DNA from: Pseudomonadaceae bacterium UBA836
GTDB taxonomy: Bacteria > Pseudomonadota > Gammaproteobacteria > Pseudomonadales > Pseudomonadaceae
Direction of reading: 5' to 3'
Assembly: GCA_002296055.1 (NCBI GenBank)
Contig: DBHE01000194.1
Span: 14,448-43,053, forward strand
DNA length: 28,606 bases
Positions 1 to 6,167 of this stretch are shown here, one piece after another. The notes under the pieces are model-generated. The model had not been told where the DNA came from. It did not search any database and saw only the letters and a list, made by a program, of their open reading frames with translations. Both the position numbers and the translations under genes were made by a program. Positions within the stretch are counted from its first letter, which is position 1. The number at the start of each line of letters is the position of its first letter.

Positions 1-237
1 CGTTTTGTGGCCGTGATCAGCAATCCGCCGTTCCACACCGGCATCCGCCAGGACACCAGCATTGCCGAGCGCTTCTTCAATCAGGTCACGCGTAACCTGC
101 TGCCGCGCGGCGAGTTGCGCATTGTGGCAAACGGCTTTTTGCGCTATCCGCCGCTGATCGAGGAGCATATCGGCCCGTGCCAGGTGCTGCGAGAGAACAA
201 CCGCTTCAAGGTGTACTCGGCCGTCGCGCCGGGTTGA
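1..237 (+). CDS. rsmC: 16S rRNA (guanine-1207-N2)-methyltransferase RsmC, 3' end (partial)
   Basis: The reading frame is open from base 1 and ends with TGA at 235-237, so only the last 78 residues are in the window. The segment begins with the N-P-P-F-H motif typical of N2-guanine rRNA methyltransferases, the catalytic NPPF/Y loop. It continues with GELRIVANGF and ends NNRFKVYSA. That C-terminal pattern (ELRIVAN, then RFKVY) matches RsmC rather than the paralogue RlmG. RsmC methylates G1207 of 16S rRNA in the assembled 30S subunit, using S-adenosylmethionine. The N-terminal half and the SAM-binding GxGxG loop lie outside the window. The RsmC/RlmG choice is by recognition of the C-terminus. 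Confidence 0.88.
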   Translation, partial: RFVAVISNPPFHTGIRQDTSIAERFFNQVTRNLLPRGELRIVANGFLRYPPLIEEHIGPCQVLRENNRFKVYSAVAPG

Positions 238-262
238 TTGGCTGATAGCAAGTCGTTATAGT
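234..262 (+). promoter_or_regulatory. Candidate sigma-70 promoter for the riboswitch and GDT1-family gene
   Basis: TTGATT (234-239) and TATAGT (257-262) are separated by 17 nt, a near-consensus sigma-70 pair. The -35 overlaps the rsmC stop codon. The predicted start near 269 sits directly at the 5' edge of the yybP-ykoY aptamer, which is the expected architecture. This is a prediction by eye. Confidence 0.5.
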
Positions 263-264
263 GC

Positions 265-396
265 GCCCGTCTTAGGGGAGTAGCCTCCTTGCAAGCGCCT
301 GGGCAAACGTCAACATAATTGATCCGCAGATCATGGCGTTTGCGACCCTCCACCGCCCAGTGCGGTATCGGGTTTGACGAGACCTTTGACATACAC
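265..396 (+). ncRNA. yybP-ykoY manganese-sensing riboswitch
   Basis: The leader contains the two hallmark conserved loops of the yybP-ykoY family. The 5' loop is AGGGGAGTAGCC (274-285). The 3' loop is GACGAGACCTTTG (376-388), which in the known structure joins the first to form the Mn2+ site. GTCAACATA (309-317) matches another common element of proteobacterial members. Known members bind Mn2+ and turn on exporters of the MntP, Alx/TerC and GDT1/UPF0016 types. The gene that follows is a GDT1-family membrane protein, so context and sequence agree. Boundaries are approximate. A 9-bp perfect inverted repeat (406-414 with 442-450) lies between the aptamer and the start codon and may form the expression platform. 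Confidence 0.9.
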
Positions 397-405
397 GTAC
401 CAGCC

Positions 406-450
406 GAGGGCGGGGGTGCGCGTGTGTCATTGGTAACCTAACCCGCCCTC
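406..450 (+). promoter_or_regulatory. Hairpin between the riboswitch and the start codon (possible expression platform)
   Basis: GAGGGCGGG (406-414) pairs perfectly with CCCGCCCTC (442-450). The 3' arm ends two bases before the weak Shine-Dalgarno TTGGA (453-457) of the GTG start at 464. There is no following T-tract, so it does not look like a classical terminator. Its position suggests control of ribosome access or a Rho-related switch. That role is inferred. Confidence 0.45.
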
Positions 451-463
451 TGTTGGAAAATCC

Positions 464-1033
464 GTGGACGCTTTTTTCGTTTCAACCGGGATTGTTACGC
501 TGGCAGAGATCGGCGACAAAACCCAACTGCTGGCGTTGATGCTGGCCGCACGTTTTCGCCGCCCCTGGCCCATTATCTGGGGCATTCTCGTTGCAACCAT
601 CGTCAATCACGCGCTCGCCGGGGCGTTGGGTCAGTTGTTGGCCGACTATCTGACAGGCGCCTGGCAACATGCCGTTTTGGCAGTGTCGTTTTTGGTGGTG
701 GCAGCCTGGGCGTTGATTCCTGACAAGCTGAGCGCCGATGAGGCGCCGCAGGCCAGTCGCTATGGCGCTTTTCTGGTCAGCTTGGTGGCATTCTTTCTGG
801 CGGAGATGGGAGACAAAACTCAGGTGGCAACCGTGGTGCTGGCGGCGCAATTTGACGCCTATCTCTGGGTGGTAATGGGCACCACGCTCGGCATGCTGAT
901 AGCCAACGTGCCGGTGGTTGTGCTTGGTCAGGTGGCGGCCCAGCGACTACCGCTTGCGATGATTCGGCGTGTCACTGCGTTGGCCTTTCTGGTGCTTGGG
1001 CTCTACTCGGCCTGGCAGTTGCTGCAGCTTTAG
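464..1033 (+). CDS. TMEM165/GDT1 (UPF0016) family membrane protein, probable Mn2+ exporter
   Basis: The 189-residue protein has the two-fold repeated hydrophobic architecture of the UPF0016/GDT1 family. Each half carries the signature E-x-G-D-K-T: AEIGDKTQ at residues 14-21 and AEMGDKTQ at 113-120. In the family these acidic residues lie in membrane helices and form the cation site. Bacterial members include manganese exporters, and eukaryotic GDT1/TMEM165 are Mn2+/Ca2+:H+ exchangers. The length of about 190 aa is normal for bacterial two-repeat members. The start is GTG at 464 with TTGGA six bases upstream. The yybP-ykoY riboswitch in the leader strongly supports manganese-induced expression and a role in Mn2+ detoxification at the inner membrane. 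The stop overlaps by four bases the stop of the convergent diguanylate cyclase gene. Confidence 0.93.
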   Translation: MDAFFVSTGIVTLAEIGDKTQLLALMLAARFRRPWPIIWGILVATIVNHALAGALGQLLADYLTGAWQHAVLAVSFLVVAAWALIPDKLSADEAPQASRYGAFLVSLVAFFLAEMGDKTQVATVVLAAQFDAYLWVVMGTTLGMLIANVPVVVLGQVAAQRLPLAMIRRVTALAFLVLGLYSAWQLLQL

Positions 1034-1971
1034 CTGATGGTAATGCTGCGATTGCGGCCCTGCTGCTTGGCTTGATAAAGGCGACGATCTACTGCGTCAA
1101 GGAAGTCGCGTGGATCGTCCTGCTGGCTGGGCACGGCCGTGCCTATGCCCATGCTGATGGTGAGAATCTGGCTCACTGGCGAGGTGGCGTGGGCAATCTG
1201 TTCCTTGAACAGTAGCGCGCGGCATCGCTCGGCGACCCGCTCAGCTGCCTTGGCGTCAGTCTCCGGCAGCACCAGAATAAATTCCTCGCCGCCGTAGCGG
1301 GCAAAGAAGTCCCGCGAGCGCGCGGCTGCGCCGCTAAGCACTCTGGCAACGCGCTTGAGGCAGTCGTCGCCGGCGATGTGGCCGTAGTGATCGTTGTATT
1401 GTTTGAAGTAGTCGATATCAAGCAGGATCAGCGACAGAGGCTGACCAGTGCGTCGGGAGTTGGTCCATTCCAGCTGCAGAATCGAGTCGAACATGCGTCG
1501 GTTGGCAACGCCGGTCAGACCGTCCTTGAAAGACAATTCTTCCAGTTCTCGCTGCAGGACCTTGAGTTTCTCTTCGGTCTTCTTACGTTCGCTGATGTCG
1601 AACATGAAGCCGATGAGTGCTTCTACTTCGCCGTTTTCGTCCCGTGCCACATGCACCACATCGCGTATCCAGACGTAATCTCCGTCGGCGGTCAGCGCCC
1701 GGTAGTCTGCCTCGTGGTCCGTCCCGGACTGTGACTGAGACACGCAAAAGTTGACTACCCACTCCCGGTCTTCGGGGTGCATCCGGGTGGCCCAGTCATC
1801 CACGCTAAGCCAGCTGTCCTGCCGCCAGCCCAGCAGGTGCTCGATCTGCGGGCCAATGTACGTGAATGCCATGGTCTTCCAGTCGATCTTCCATGGAATG
1901 GCCTTGGTCGATTCCAGCAGTGTCTTATACACCGCGCTGTCTTGGGCAATTTCGGTCGCGATGTCGCTCAT
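1030..1971 (-). CDS. PAS domain-containing diguanylate cyclase
   Basis: The 313-residue soluble protein has an N-terminal PAS_3-type sensor with its PAC extension (about residues 12-128, ending GFMFDISERKKTEE). A coiled linker follows, then a GGDEF domain from about 148. Cyclase features present are DGLTGVANRR (150-159), the metal-binding DIDYFKQYND (185-194) and the active-site GGEEF (227-231). The product-inhibition site RSRD (218-221) lies five residues before GGEEF, so the enzyme is probably active and feedback-inhibited by c-di-GMP. There are no membrane segments, so sensing is likely cytosolic. I start at ATG 1971 because AGAAGAGA lies just upstream; an in-frame TTG at 2001 has no ribosome-binding site. 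The gene is apparently monocistronic and convergent with the GDT1 gene. The signal sensed is unknown. Confidence 0.93.
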   Translation of the reverse strand: MSDIATEIAQDSAVYKTLLESTKAIPWKIDWKTMAFTYIGPQIEHLLGWRQDSWLSVDDWATRMHPEDREWVVNFCVSQSQSGTDHEADYRALTADGDYVWIRDVVHVARDENGEVEALIGFMFDISERKKTEEKLKVLQRELEELSFKDGLTGVANRRMFDSILQLEWTNSRRTGQPLSLILLDIDYFKQYNDHYGHIAGDDCLKRVARVLSGAAARSRDFFARYGGEEFILVLPETDAKAAERVAERCRALLFKEQIAHATSPVSQILTISMGIGTAVPSQQDDPRDFLDAVDRRLYQAKQQGRNRSITIS

Positions 1972-2054
1972 GGTGGCGTCTCTTCTGGACAAGGTTGTCA
2001 ATTAGTCACTGATAACAGGTAGCAGGTGTCATGCCAAGTGGCCATGGTGCTCGG

Positions 2055-3374
2055 TCACTGTGGCGGTTGTGTGTCCGCGAGGCTGTGCAGTGCCCGCTGG
2101 TACAGCGCCATTAGCTGTTCTGGCTGGTCATATACGATACGCTCGCCGGCCCGCAGCTCGCGCCGCATCAGGCGGATCATTTGCTCCAGAATGGGCTGCG
2201 TGAAGTTGTCTGGTTGCTCGCCGGTGACCTCTGCCAGACGCCCGGCAATCACTGCCGAGTCGCTGACTACGGGGCAGATGCGATAGCGATAGGTGCCGCC
2301 GATGGCCTCTGGAATCAGGTCCATAAAACGATCAGGCCGCTGGCGGAAGAAACTGAGCGGCAGCCGATAGGCGTTGTGACCCAGAATAGGCAGGTCGTCT
2401 GGCACTGCTTCCTCTTCGTCCAGCATCTGCAGACCGGTGGCCAGGGGCAGTAGCTGGTTCAGCTGGTAGGTGTTGGTCATGTGCGGGTTGCCGACCCGTA
2501 CCAGGTTAGCAATCAGTTCGCCCAGCGAGGCGTGGCCGATGATGGCGGCGCGCTTGGGCAGACCGCCCCAGGCGCCGTCAGCGCCATTGAGCAAGGCCTC
2601 CAGCACCGACGCGTTCTCGAATCCGCCGCCGGCGTGCATGTGCACCAGCAGTTTCAGGGGGCTGGGCAAACAGCTACGTGCCACCGCGACAAAAGCGCCA
2701 ACCTGAAACGGCAGGTAGGTACCGCGATCATCTTCCATGCTTAAACCAAAGATCGGTTGCTGGGCGAGGAGCCGCAGTATCTCTATAGTCTCGTCCGGGT
2801 TCTCGGCAAAGGCATCGCAGCCGTCGACGACATTGATCAGAATCTTTGGTGCATCGCCGTGATCGCCGCGAATATTCTGCTGTAGCCAGGCGATGCTGGC
2901 CGGCAGGCTGCGCCGCAAGGTGGCAAAGTCATACTGGCCGCTCATACCGTCCGGGCTCAGGTAAATCTCGTGCAGGGTATTGGGCACGCGATAGTCTCGC
3001 AGCTTGAGCATCGAGGGGGAGGGGGTGAATTCGCCGGTGTCGCTGACCAGGCCGATGTCGGTGAAGGCATAGCAGCCGGTCATGTCGATCTGGTGGTCAC
3101 GCAGGTACATCATGAAGTCGTCGTCGACCTCCAGCTCATCTGGCATGGAGTAGTCGAGTGTGCCCAGCAGGATGCTCTCGAAACCGAATTCACGCACCCT
3201 GGGCAGAATGGCCAGCTTGTCTTGCAGGGTCTGACCAACCCGCGCACCCACCGGATTTTCACGCAGTGACAGGTCAATAAAGAACGGGTTGATGTTGCGC
3301 AGTTGGTCAATCTTGTCCTGCGCCCCAGCAAGAATCGCGTGGGCGTTGCTAAGCGTCGCGTCGATGGTCGACAT
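2055..3374 (-). CDS. Divergent DRE-TIM metallolyase-like protein (HMGL/IPMS-related TIM barrel)
   Basis: The 439-residue protein is not assigned to a named enzyme. Hallmarks of the DRE-TIM superfamily (isopropylmalate/homocitrate synthases, HMG-CoA lyase) are visible. FIDLSLRE (32-39) corresponds to the D-x-T-L-R-D/E active-site strand. HMH (245-247), followed by AGGGFENASVLEALLNGADG, corresponds to the HxH metal ligands and Gly/Ala-rich loop. GHASLGEL (280-287) lies where relatives have G-N-A-S/T. ILGHNAY (330-336) resembles the G-x-N-A-F segment after the barrel in synthases. The Asn-to-His change at 281 is unusual. The start is ATG 3372-3374 with GGAAGG eight bases upstream; an ATG two codons earlier sits too close to it. 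The gene is divergent from a periplasmic solute-binding protein. The reaction is unknown; an acyl-CoA condensation or retro-aldol lysis is only inferred. Confidence 0.75.
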   Translation of the reverse strand: MSTIDATLSNAHAILAGAQDKIDQLRNINPFFIDLSLRENPVGARVGQTLQDKLAILPRVREFGFESILLGTLDYSMPDELEVDDDFMMYLRDHQIDMTGCYAFTDIGLVSDTGEFTPSPSMLKLRDYRVPNTLHEIYLSPDGMSGQYDFATLRRSLPASIAWLQQNIRGDHGDAPKILINVVDGCDAFAENPDETIEILRLLAQQPIFGLSMEDDRGTYLPFQVGAFVAVARSCLPSPLKLLVHMHAGGGFENASVLEALLNGADGAWGGLPKRAAIIGHASLGELIANLVRVGNPHMTNTYQLNQLLPLATGLQMLDEEEAVPDDLPILGHNAYRLPLSFFRQRPDRFMDLIPEAIGGTYRYRICPVVSDSAVIAGRLAEVTGEQPDNFTQPILEQMIRLMRRELRAGERIVYDQPEQLMALYQRALHSLADTQPPQ

Positions 3375-3406
3375 CGGCATTACCTTCCGTGGTGTGTCAA
3401 CTCTTG

Positions 3407-3415
3407 TGTATAGCA
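3407..3415 (-). promoter_or_regulatory. Candidate extended -10 promoter for the DRE-TIM-like gene
   Basis: The minus strand reads TGC-TATACA here, an extended -10 element. A poor -35 (TGGTAA) lies 17 nt upstream. The predicted start near 3400 gives a short leader to the ATG at 3374. Confidence 0.35.
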
Positions 3416-3442
3416 TTCACTGGTCGGCCTTACCACCGCCTC

Positions 3443-3461
3443 TGGTCGCCAAGTGCGACCA
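3443..3461. promoter_or_regulatory. Inverted-repeat operator candidate in the divergent spacer
   Basis: TGGTCGC (3443-3449) and GCGACCA (3455-3461) form a perfect 7-bp inverted repeat with a 5-bp spacer. It lies between the divergently transcribed DRE-TIM-like gene and the periplasmic binding protein gene. It falls roughly 43-61 bp upstream of the predicted minus-strand transcription start. Size and symmetry fit a dimeric regulator of GntR, TetR or LysR type. No regulator gene is adjacent, so the factor is unknown. Confidence 0.45.
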
Positions 3462-3567
3462 AAGCACACTGCAGGTTGTCATCTTGCTGTGTTACCTATG
3501 ACCTGGATCAGCACCTTCTGCGAACCCAAAATCCATAATTTGTGCTGCCGATTCAAGGATGTCCGTC

Positions 3568-4830
3568 ATGAGCTCTGTTATTGCCCGCCTGTCCCGCTGC
3601 CTGCTGCCGCCTTTGCTGTTTTGCTGGAGCAACTTTGCCTTCGCTGCCGAGCCTATCGCCCTTGGCCTGAACCTGCCGCGCACCGGGCAGTATGCGCAGG
3701 AGGGGCTGATGCAGATGCGTGGGGCGCTGCTGGCAGTGGAGCAGATCAATCAGGCGGGCGGCGTGCTGGGGCGGCCGTTGACGTTGCTGGAGCGGGATTC
3801 GGCGTCGAACCCTGAGCGTGCTCGACGTAACGTCGACGAGCTGGCAGACGAAGGGGCGCGCATGCTGTTTGGTGGTGCCTCCAGTGCGGTAGCCATTGCG
3901 GCCGGGCAGCGCGCTCGCGAGCGTGGTCTGCTGTACTTCGGCACGCTGACCTACTCCAACGACACGACCGGTGCGGCCGGGCATCGCTACATGTTCCGCG
4001 AGAGCTACAACGCCTGGATGGCGGCGCGGGTGCTGTCGGCCCAATTGCAAGAGCAGTTTGCCGGCAAGCGTTACTACTACGTGACCGCTGACTACACCTG
4101 GGGGCATAGCACTGAGCAATCGATGCGCCACTTTACCGATACCGCGTCTGCCGAAACCCATGGCGCGACCATGGTGTCCTTCCCGAATGCGTCGCTGCGA
4201 GAGCTGCGCGAGGCGCTGCAAAAAGCCAAGGAAGCCGAGCCGGACGTGCTGGTGCTGGTGCTGTTCGGTGAACAGATGGTCAAGGCGATGGGCATCGCGC
4301 GGCAGCTCGGCTTTGAGGACGTGCAGATCGTCGTGCCCAACCTCACCCTGAGTATGGTAGAGCAGGCCGGTCCGGCGGTAATGGCTGGGGTGATGGGGGC
4401 GGTACCCTGGGCGTGGAATGTGCCGCAGCAGTTTGGCTATGAGCGCGGTGAGGCCTTTGTCAGTGACTTTGTTGGGCGCTACGAAACCTACCCTTCCAGC
4501 TCGGCGGCCTCCGCTTACAGCATCGTCTTTCAATGGGCGGATGCGGTCAGCCGCACGGGCTCGCTGGACAGCGAGGCGCTGATTCGCGCTCTGGAGGGTC
4601 ACAGTTATCAGCTGCTGAAAGATACCCAGACCTGGCGAGCCTTTGATCACCAGAATCTGCAAACGGTATACGCCGTGCGCATTAAGCCCCGCGCCGAGGT
4701 GATGGCTGACCCGCTGCGTCAGGACTATTTCGAGATCCTGGGCTCGCTGCCGGGCGAGCAAGCTGCGCAGACACTGGAGCAGTGGCAGCAAGTGCGCCGC
4801 GCGGCCGGTCAGCCGCTTAGCCTGCAGTAG
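3568..4830 (+). CDS. Periplasmic solute-binding protein, branched-chain amino acid ABC type (Peripla_BP_6)
   Basis: The 420-residue protein has a clear Sec signal peptide ending FAFA|AEP. The mature part opens IALGLNLPRTGQYAQEGLMQMRGALLAVEQINQAGGVLGRPLTLL, the classic start of type I LivK-like binding proteins. Other family features are the LLFGG-like loop (RMLFGGASS), a tyrosine-rich hinge KRYYYVTADYTWGHS, and a late YSIVFQWADAV helix. The ligand is probably a small amino acid, amide or short carboxylate, but I cannot choose. I prefer ATG 3568, which has AAGGAT seven bases upstream, over ATG 3559, which overlaps that Shine-Dalgarno. No permease or ATPase gene adjoins it; livF/livG lie 22 kb away. 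It may share an operator with the divergent DRE-TIM-like gene. Confidence 0.88.
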   Translation: MSSVIARLSRCLLPPLLFCWSNFAFAAEPIALGLNLPRTGQYAQEGLMQMRGALLAVEQINQAGGVLGRPLTLLERDSASNPERARRNVDELADEGARMLFGGASSAVAIAAGQRARERGLLYFGTLTYSNDTTGAAGHRYMFRESYNAWMAARVLSAQLQEQFAGKRYYYVTADYTWGHSTEQSMRHFTDTASAETHGATMVSFPNASLRELREALQKAKEAEPDVLVLVLFGEQMVKAMGIARQLGFEDVQIVVPNLTLSMVEQAGPAVMAGVMGAVPWAWNVPQQFGYERGEAFVSDFVGRYETYPSSSAASAYSIVFQWADAVSRTGSLDSEALIRALEGHSYQLLKDTQTWRAFDHQNLQTVYAVRIKPRAEVMADPLRQDYFEILGSLPGEQAAQTLEQWQQVRRAAGQPLSLQ

Positions 4831-4851
4831 GGCGTGTTTAGCTGGCGGCGC

Positions 4852-5871
4852 TTAGAAACCCTGTGCCGCCAGCAGTGCAGCGACCTGCTCAAGGGCGGGG
4901 ATATCCTGCACGTCGGTCTCCAGCCAGGGCAGCTGCGGGCGCGGCAGCGCCGCAAAGGCGGTTTCGATCTGCTGCAGGTACTGGGCTTCCTGATCACGAC
5001 GGCGCTGCAAAAAGGCGCCATCGGCTTCGGTCGGAATGACGCGGTTCACCAAGGTTGCAACCACCGGGATTCCCGCGTTACCGAGCGCCATGACCGCGCG
5101 TTCGGTTTCCAGAATGGGCAGTCGCTCCGGTGTCAGCACGAACATGAAGCCACTTAGCGCCGGGTCTTCCAGCTGGCGACGGGCCTGGTGAAACAGGCGG
5201 CGGCGGGTGCGCAGGGTGTCGGCTACATCGCGGCTGCGTTTGTCCAGCCCGCTGAGCTGGTCTTCGTTGGGGTCGGACAGGGGGTTTGCCAGGTCGCGTC
5301 CGCTGCGCGGCGTCAGGTGCTGCAATACCTTGCTCAGCTCGGCTGATTTGCGGTTGTGGCTGAGCAGGCCGTCGGTCCAGGCGGCTATGGCCTCGGGAAG
5401 TGTTAGCAGGCGCAGGGTATGGCCGGTGGGCGCGGTGTCGAAGATGATCAGGTCGTAGGCGTCGGGAGGGGCGGTTACTAGCCGGGCGATGCGCTCCAGC
5501 AGTGCAGCTTCCTGGGTGCCGGGTGAGTGACGGGTCAGCTGCATCTGCCGGGTCAGCTCTTTGAACATGTCGGGTGACGCCAGTTTTCGCATCTGCTCGG
5601 TAACCCTCGCCAGATGGGCGTCGACTTCGGCGTCCGGGTCGATCTCCATGGCGTCGAGGTTGGGCAAAAGGCGGCGCGGGCTGTCATCCAGGCTGCGTGC
5701 AAAGACGTCGCCTAGACTGTGAGCAGGGTCAGTGGATACCACCAGGCAGCGTTTGCCGCGCTGGGCAGCCAACACGGCGAGGGCCGCTGAAACAGTGGTC
5801 TTGCCGACGCCGCCCTTGCCGCCGACCCAGATCAGGCGGCGGTCAAGCAAGTGGGAAAGGTTGGATGAAAT
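4852..5871 (-). CDS. ArsA/Get3-like ATPase of the cstA cluster
   Basis: A deviant Walker A motif GGKGGVGKTT (residues 17-26 counted from 5871), the switch I-like DPAHSLGD (48-55) and DTAPTGHTLRLL (from 145) place this in the ArsA/TRC40/Get3 family of dimeric ATPases. It is a single-domain 339-residue form. It has one Cys, so neither the ArsA arsenite-binding Cys triad nor the Get3 zinc CxxC is present; arsenite transport is unlikely. Start: the first ordinary start codon is TTG at 5850, without any Shine-Dalgarno. AGGAG (5883-5879) lies exactly seven bases before an in-frame ATT (5871-5869), giving an N-terminus of I/M-SSNLSHLLDRRLIWV. I favour ATT. It is the last gene of the cstA operon. A function with CstA or the CC-terminal small protein is inferred. 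Confidence 0.88.
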   Translation of the reverse strand: MSSNLSHLLDRRLIWVGGKGGVGKTTVSAALAVLAAQRGKRCLVVSTDPAHSLGDVFARSLDDSPRRLLPNLDAMEIDPDAEVDAHLARVTEQMRKLASPDMFKELTRQMQLTRHSPGTQEAALLERIARLVTAPPDAYDLIIFDTAPTGHTLRLLTLPEAIAAWTDGLLSHNRKSAELSKVLQHLTPRSGRDLANPLSDPNEDQLSGLDKRSRDVADTLRTRRRLFHQARRQLEDPALSGFMFVLTPERLPILETERAVMALGNAGIPVVATLVNRVIPTEADGAFLQRRRDQEAQYLQQIETAFAALPRPQLPWLETDVQDIPALEQVAALLAAQGF

Positions 5872-5885
5872 AACGCGTCTCCTGA

Positions 5886-6167
5886 TCAGCAGCAGCGAAA
5901 ATGGTCCAGCGGCGAGTGCTCCATGCCCATGCGTCGGTGCCAGTCATGGAAGCGCTCCAGCAGCAGTGGCTGTAGCTCCAGCGTGTAATAGGACGCGGGG
6001 TTGGGCACCCCCATCATCTCGCCAAACACCAGCAGCATGAACAGGTCATCATGGTCTCGGCGGCTGCGGGCAATGGCGCCCCGATAGCGCGCGCTGTAGC
6101 TTTCTTCAAGAAAGAAGCGTGCCTGGCTCAGCCAGGCCCGCCAGTTCTCGCCGCGCTTAGTTGGCAT
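5886..6167 (-). CDS. Small Cys-Cys-terminated protein (cory-CC-star type) between cstA and the ArsA-like ATPase
   Basis: The 93-residue protein is rich in aromatic and charged residues (NWRAWLSQARFFLEESYSAR; DDLFMLLVFGEMMGVPNPASYYTLELQP). It ends DHFRCC followed at once by the stop, so the last two residues are Cys-Cys. I recall a small family described as 'cory-CC-star' with this ending and neighbourhood, but could not check it. There is no signal peptide; one moderately hydrophobic stretch (LFMLLVFGEMMGV) is present. The chosen ATG at 6167 lies inside the last codons of cstA (11-nt overlap), implying translational coupling; an upstream GTG at 6194 is the alternative. The stop lies 14 nt before the proposed ATT start of the ATPase gene. 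The role is unknown. Confidence 0.8.
   Translation of the reverse strand: MPTKRGENWRAWLSQARFFLEESYSARYRGAIARSRRDHDDLFMLLVFGEMMGVPNPASYYTLELQPLLLERFHDWHRRMGMEHSPLDHFRCC

Noticed and set aside
1972..2054. Short plus-strand open frames beginning near 1751-2026
   Set aside because: They run antisense through the cyclase and DRE-TIM-like genes, lack ribosome-binding sites and show low-complexity composition.
3553..4791. 412-codon open frame on the minus strand opposite the periplasmic binding protein gene
   Set aside because: It is a shadow of a GC-rich gene: composition is Arg/His/Gln/Leu-rich with no domain, and the plus-strand protein has a signal peptide and family motifs throughout.
4852..5871. 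Arsenite efflux ATPase ArsA
   Set aside because: Only one cysteine is present and the protein is a single ATPase domain with no ars genes nearby; the family name reflects fold, not arsenic resistance.
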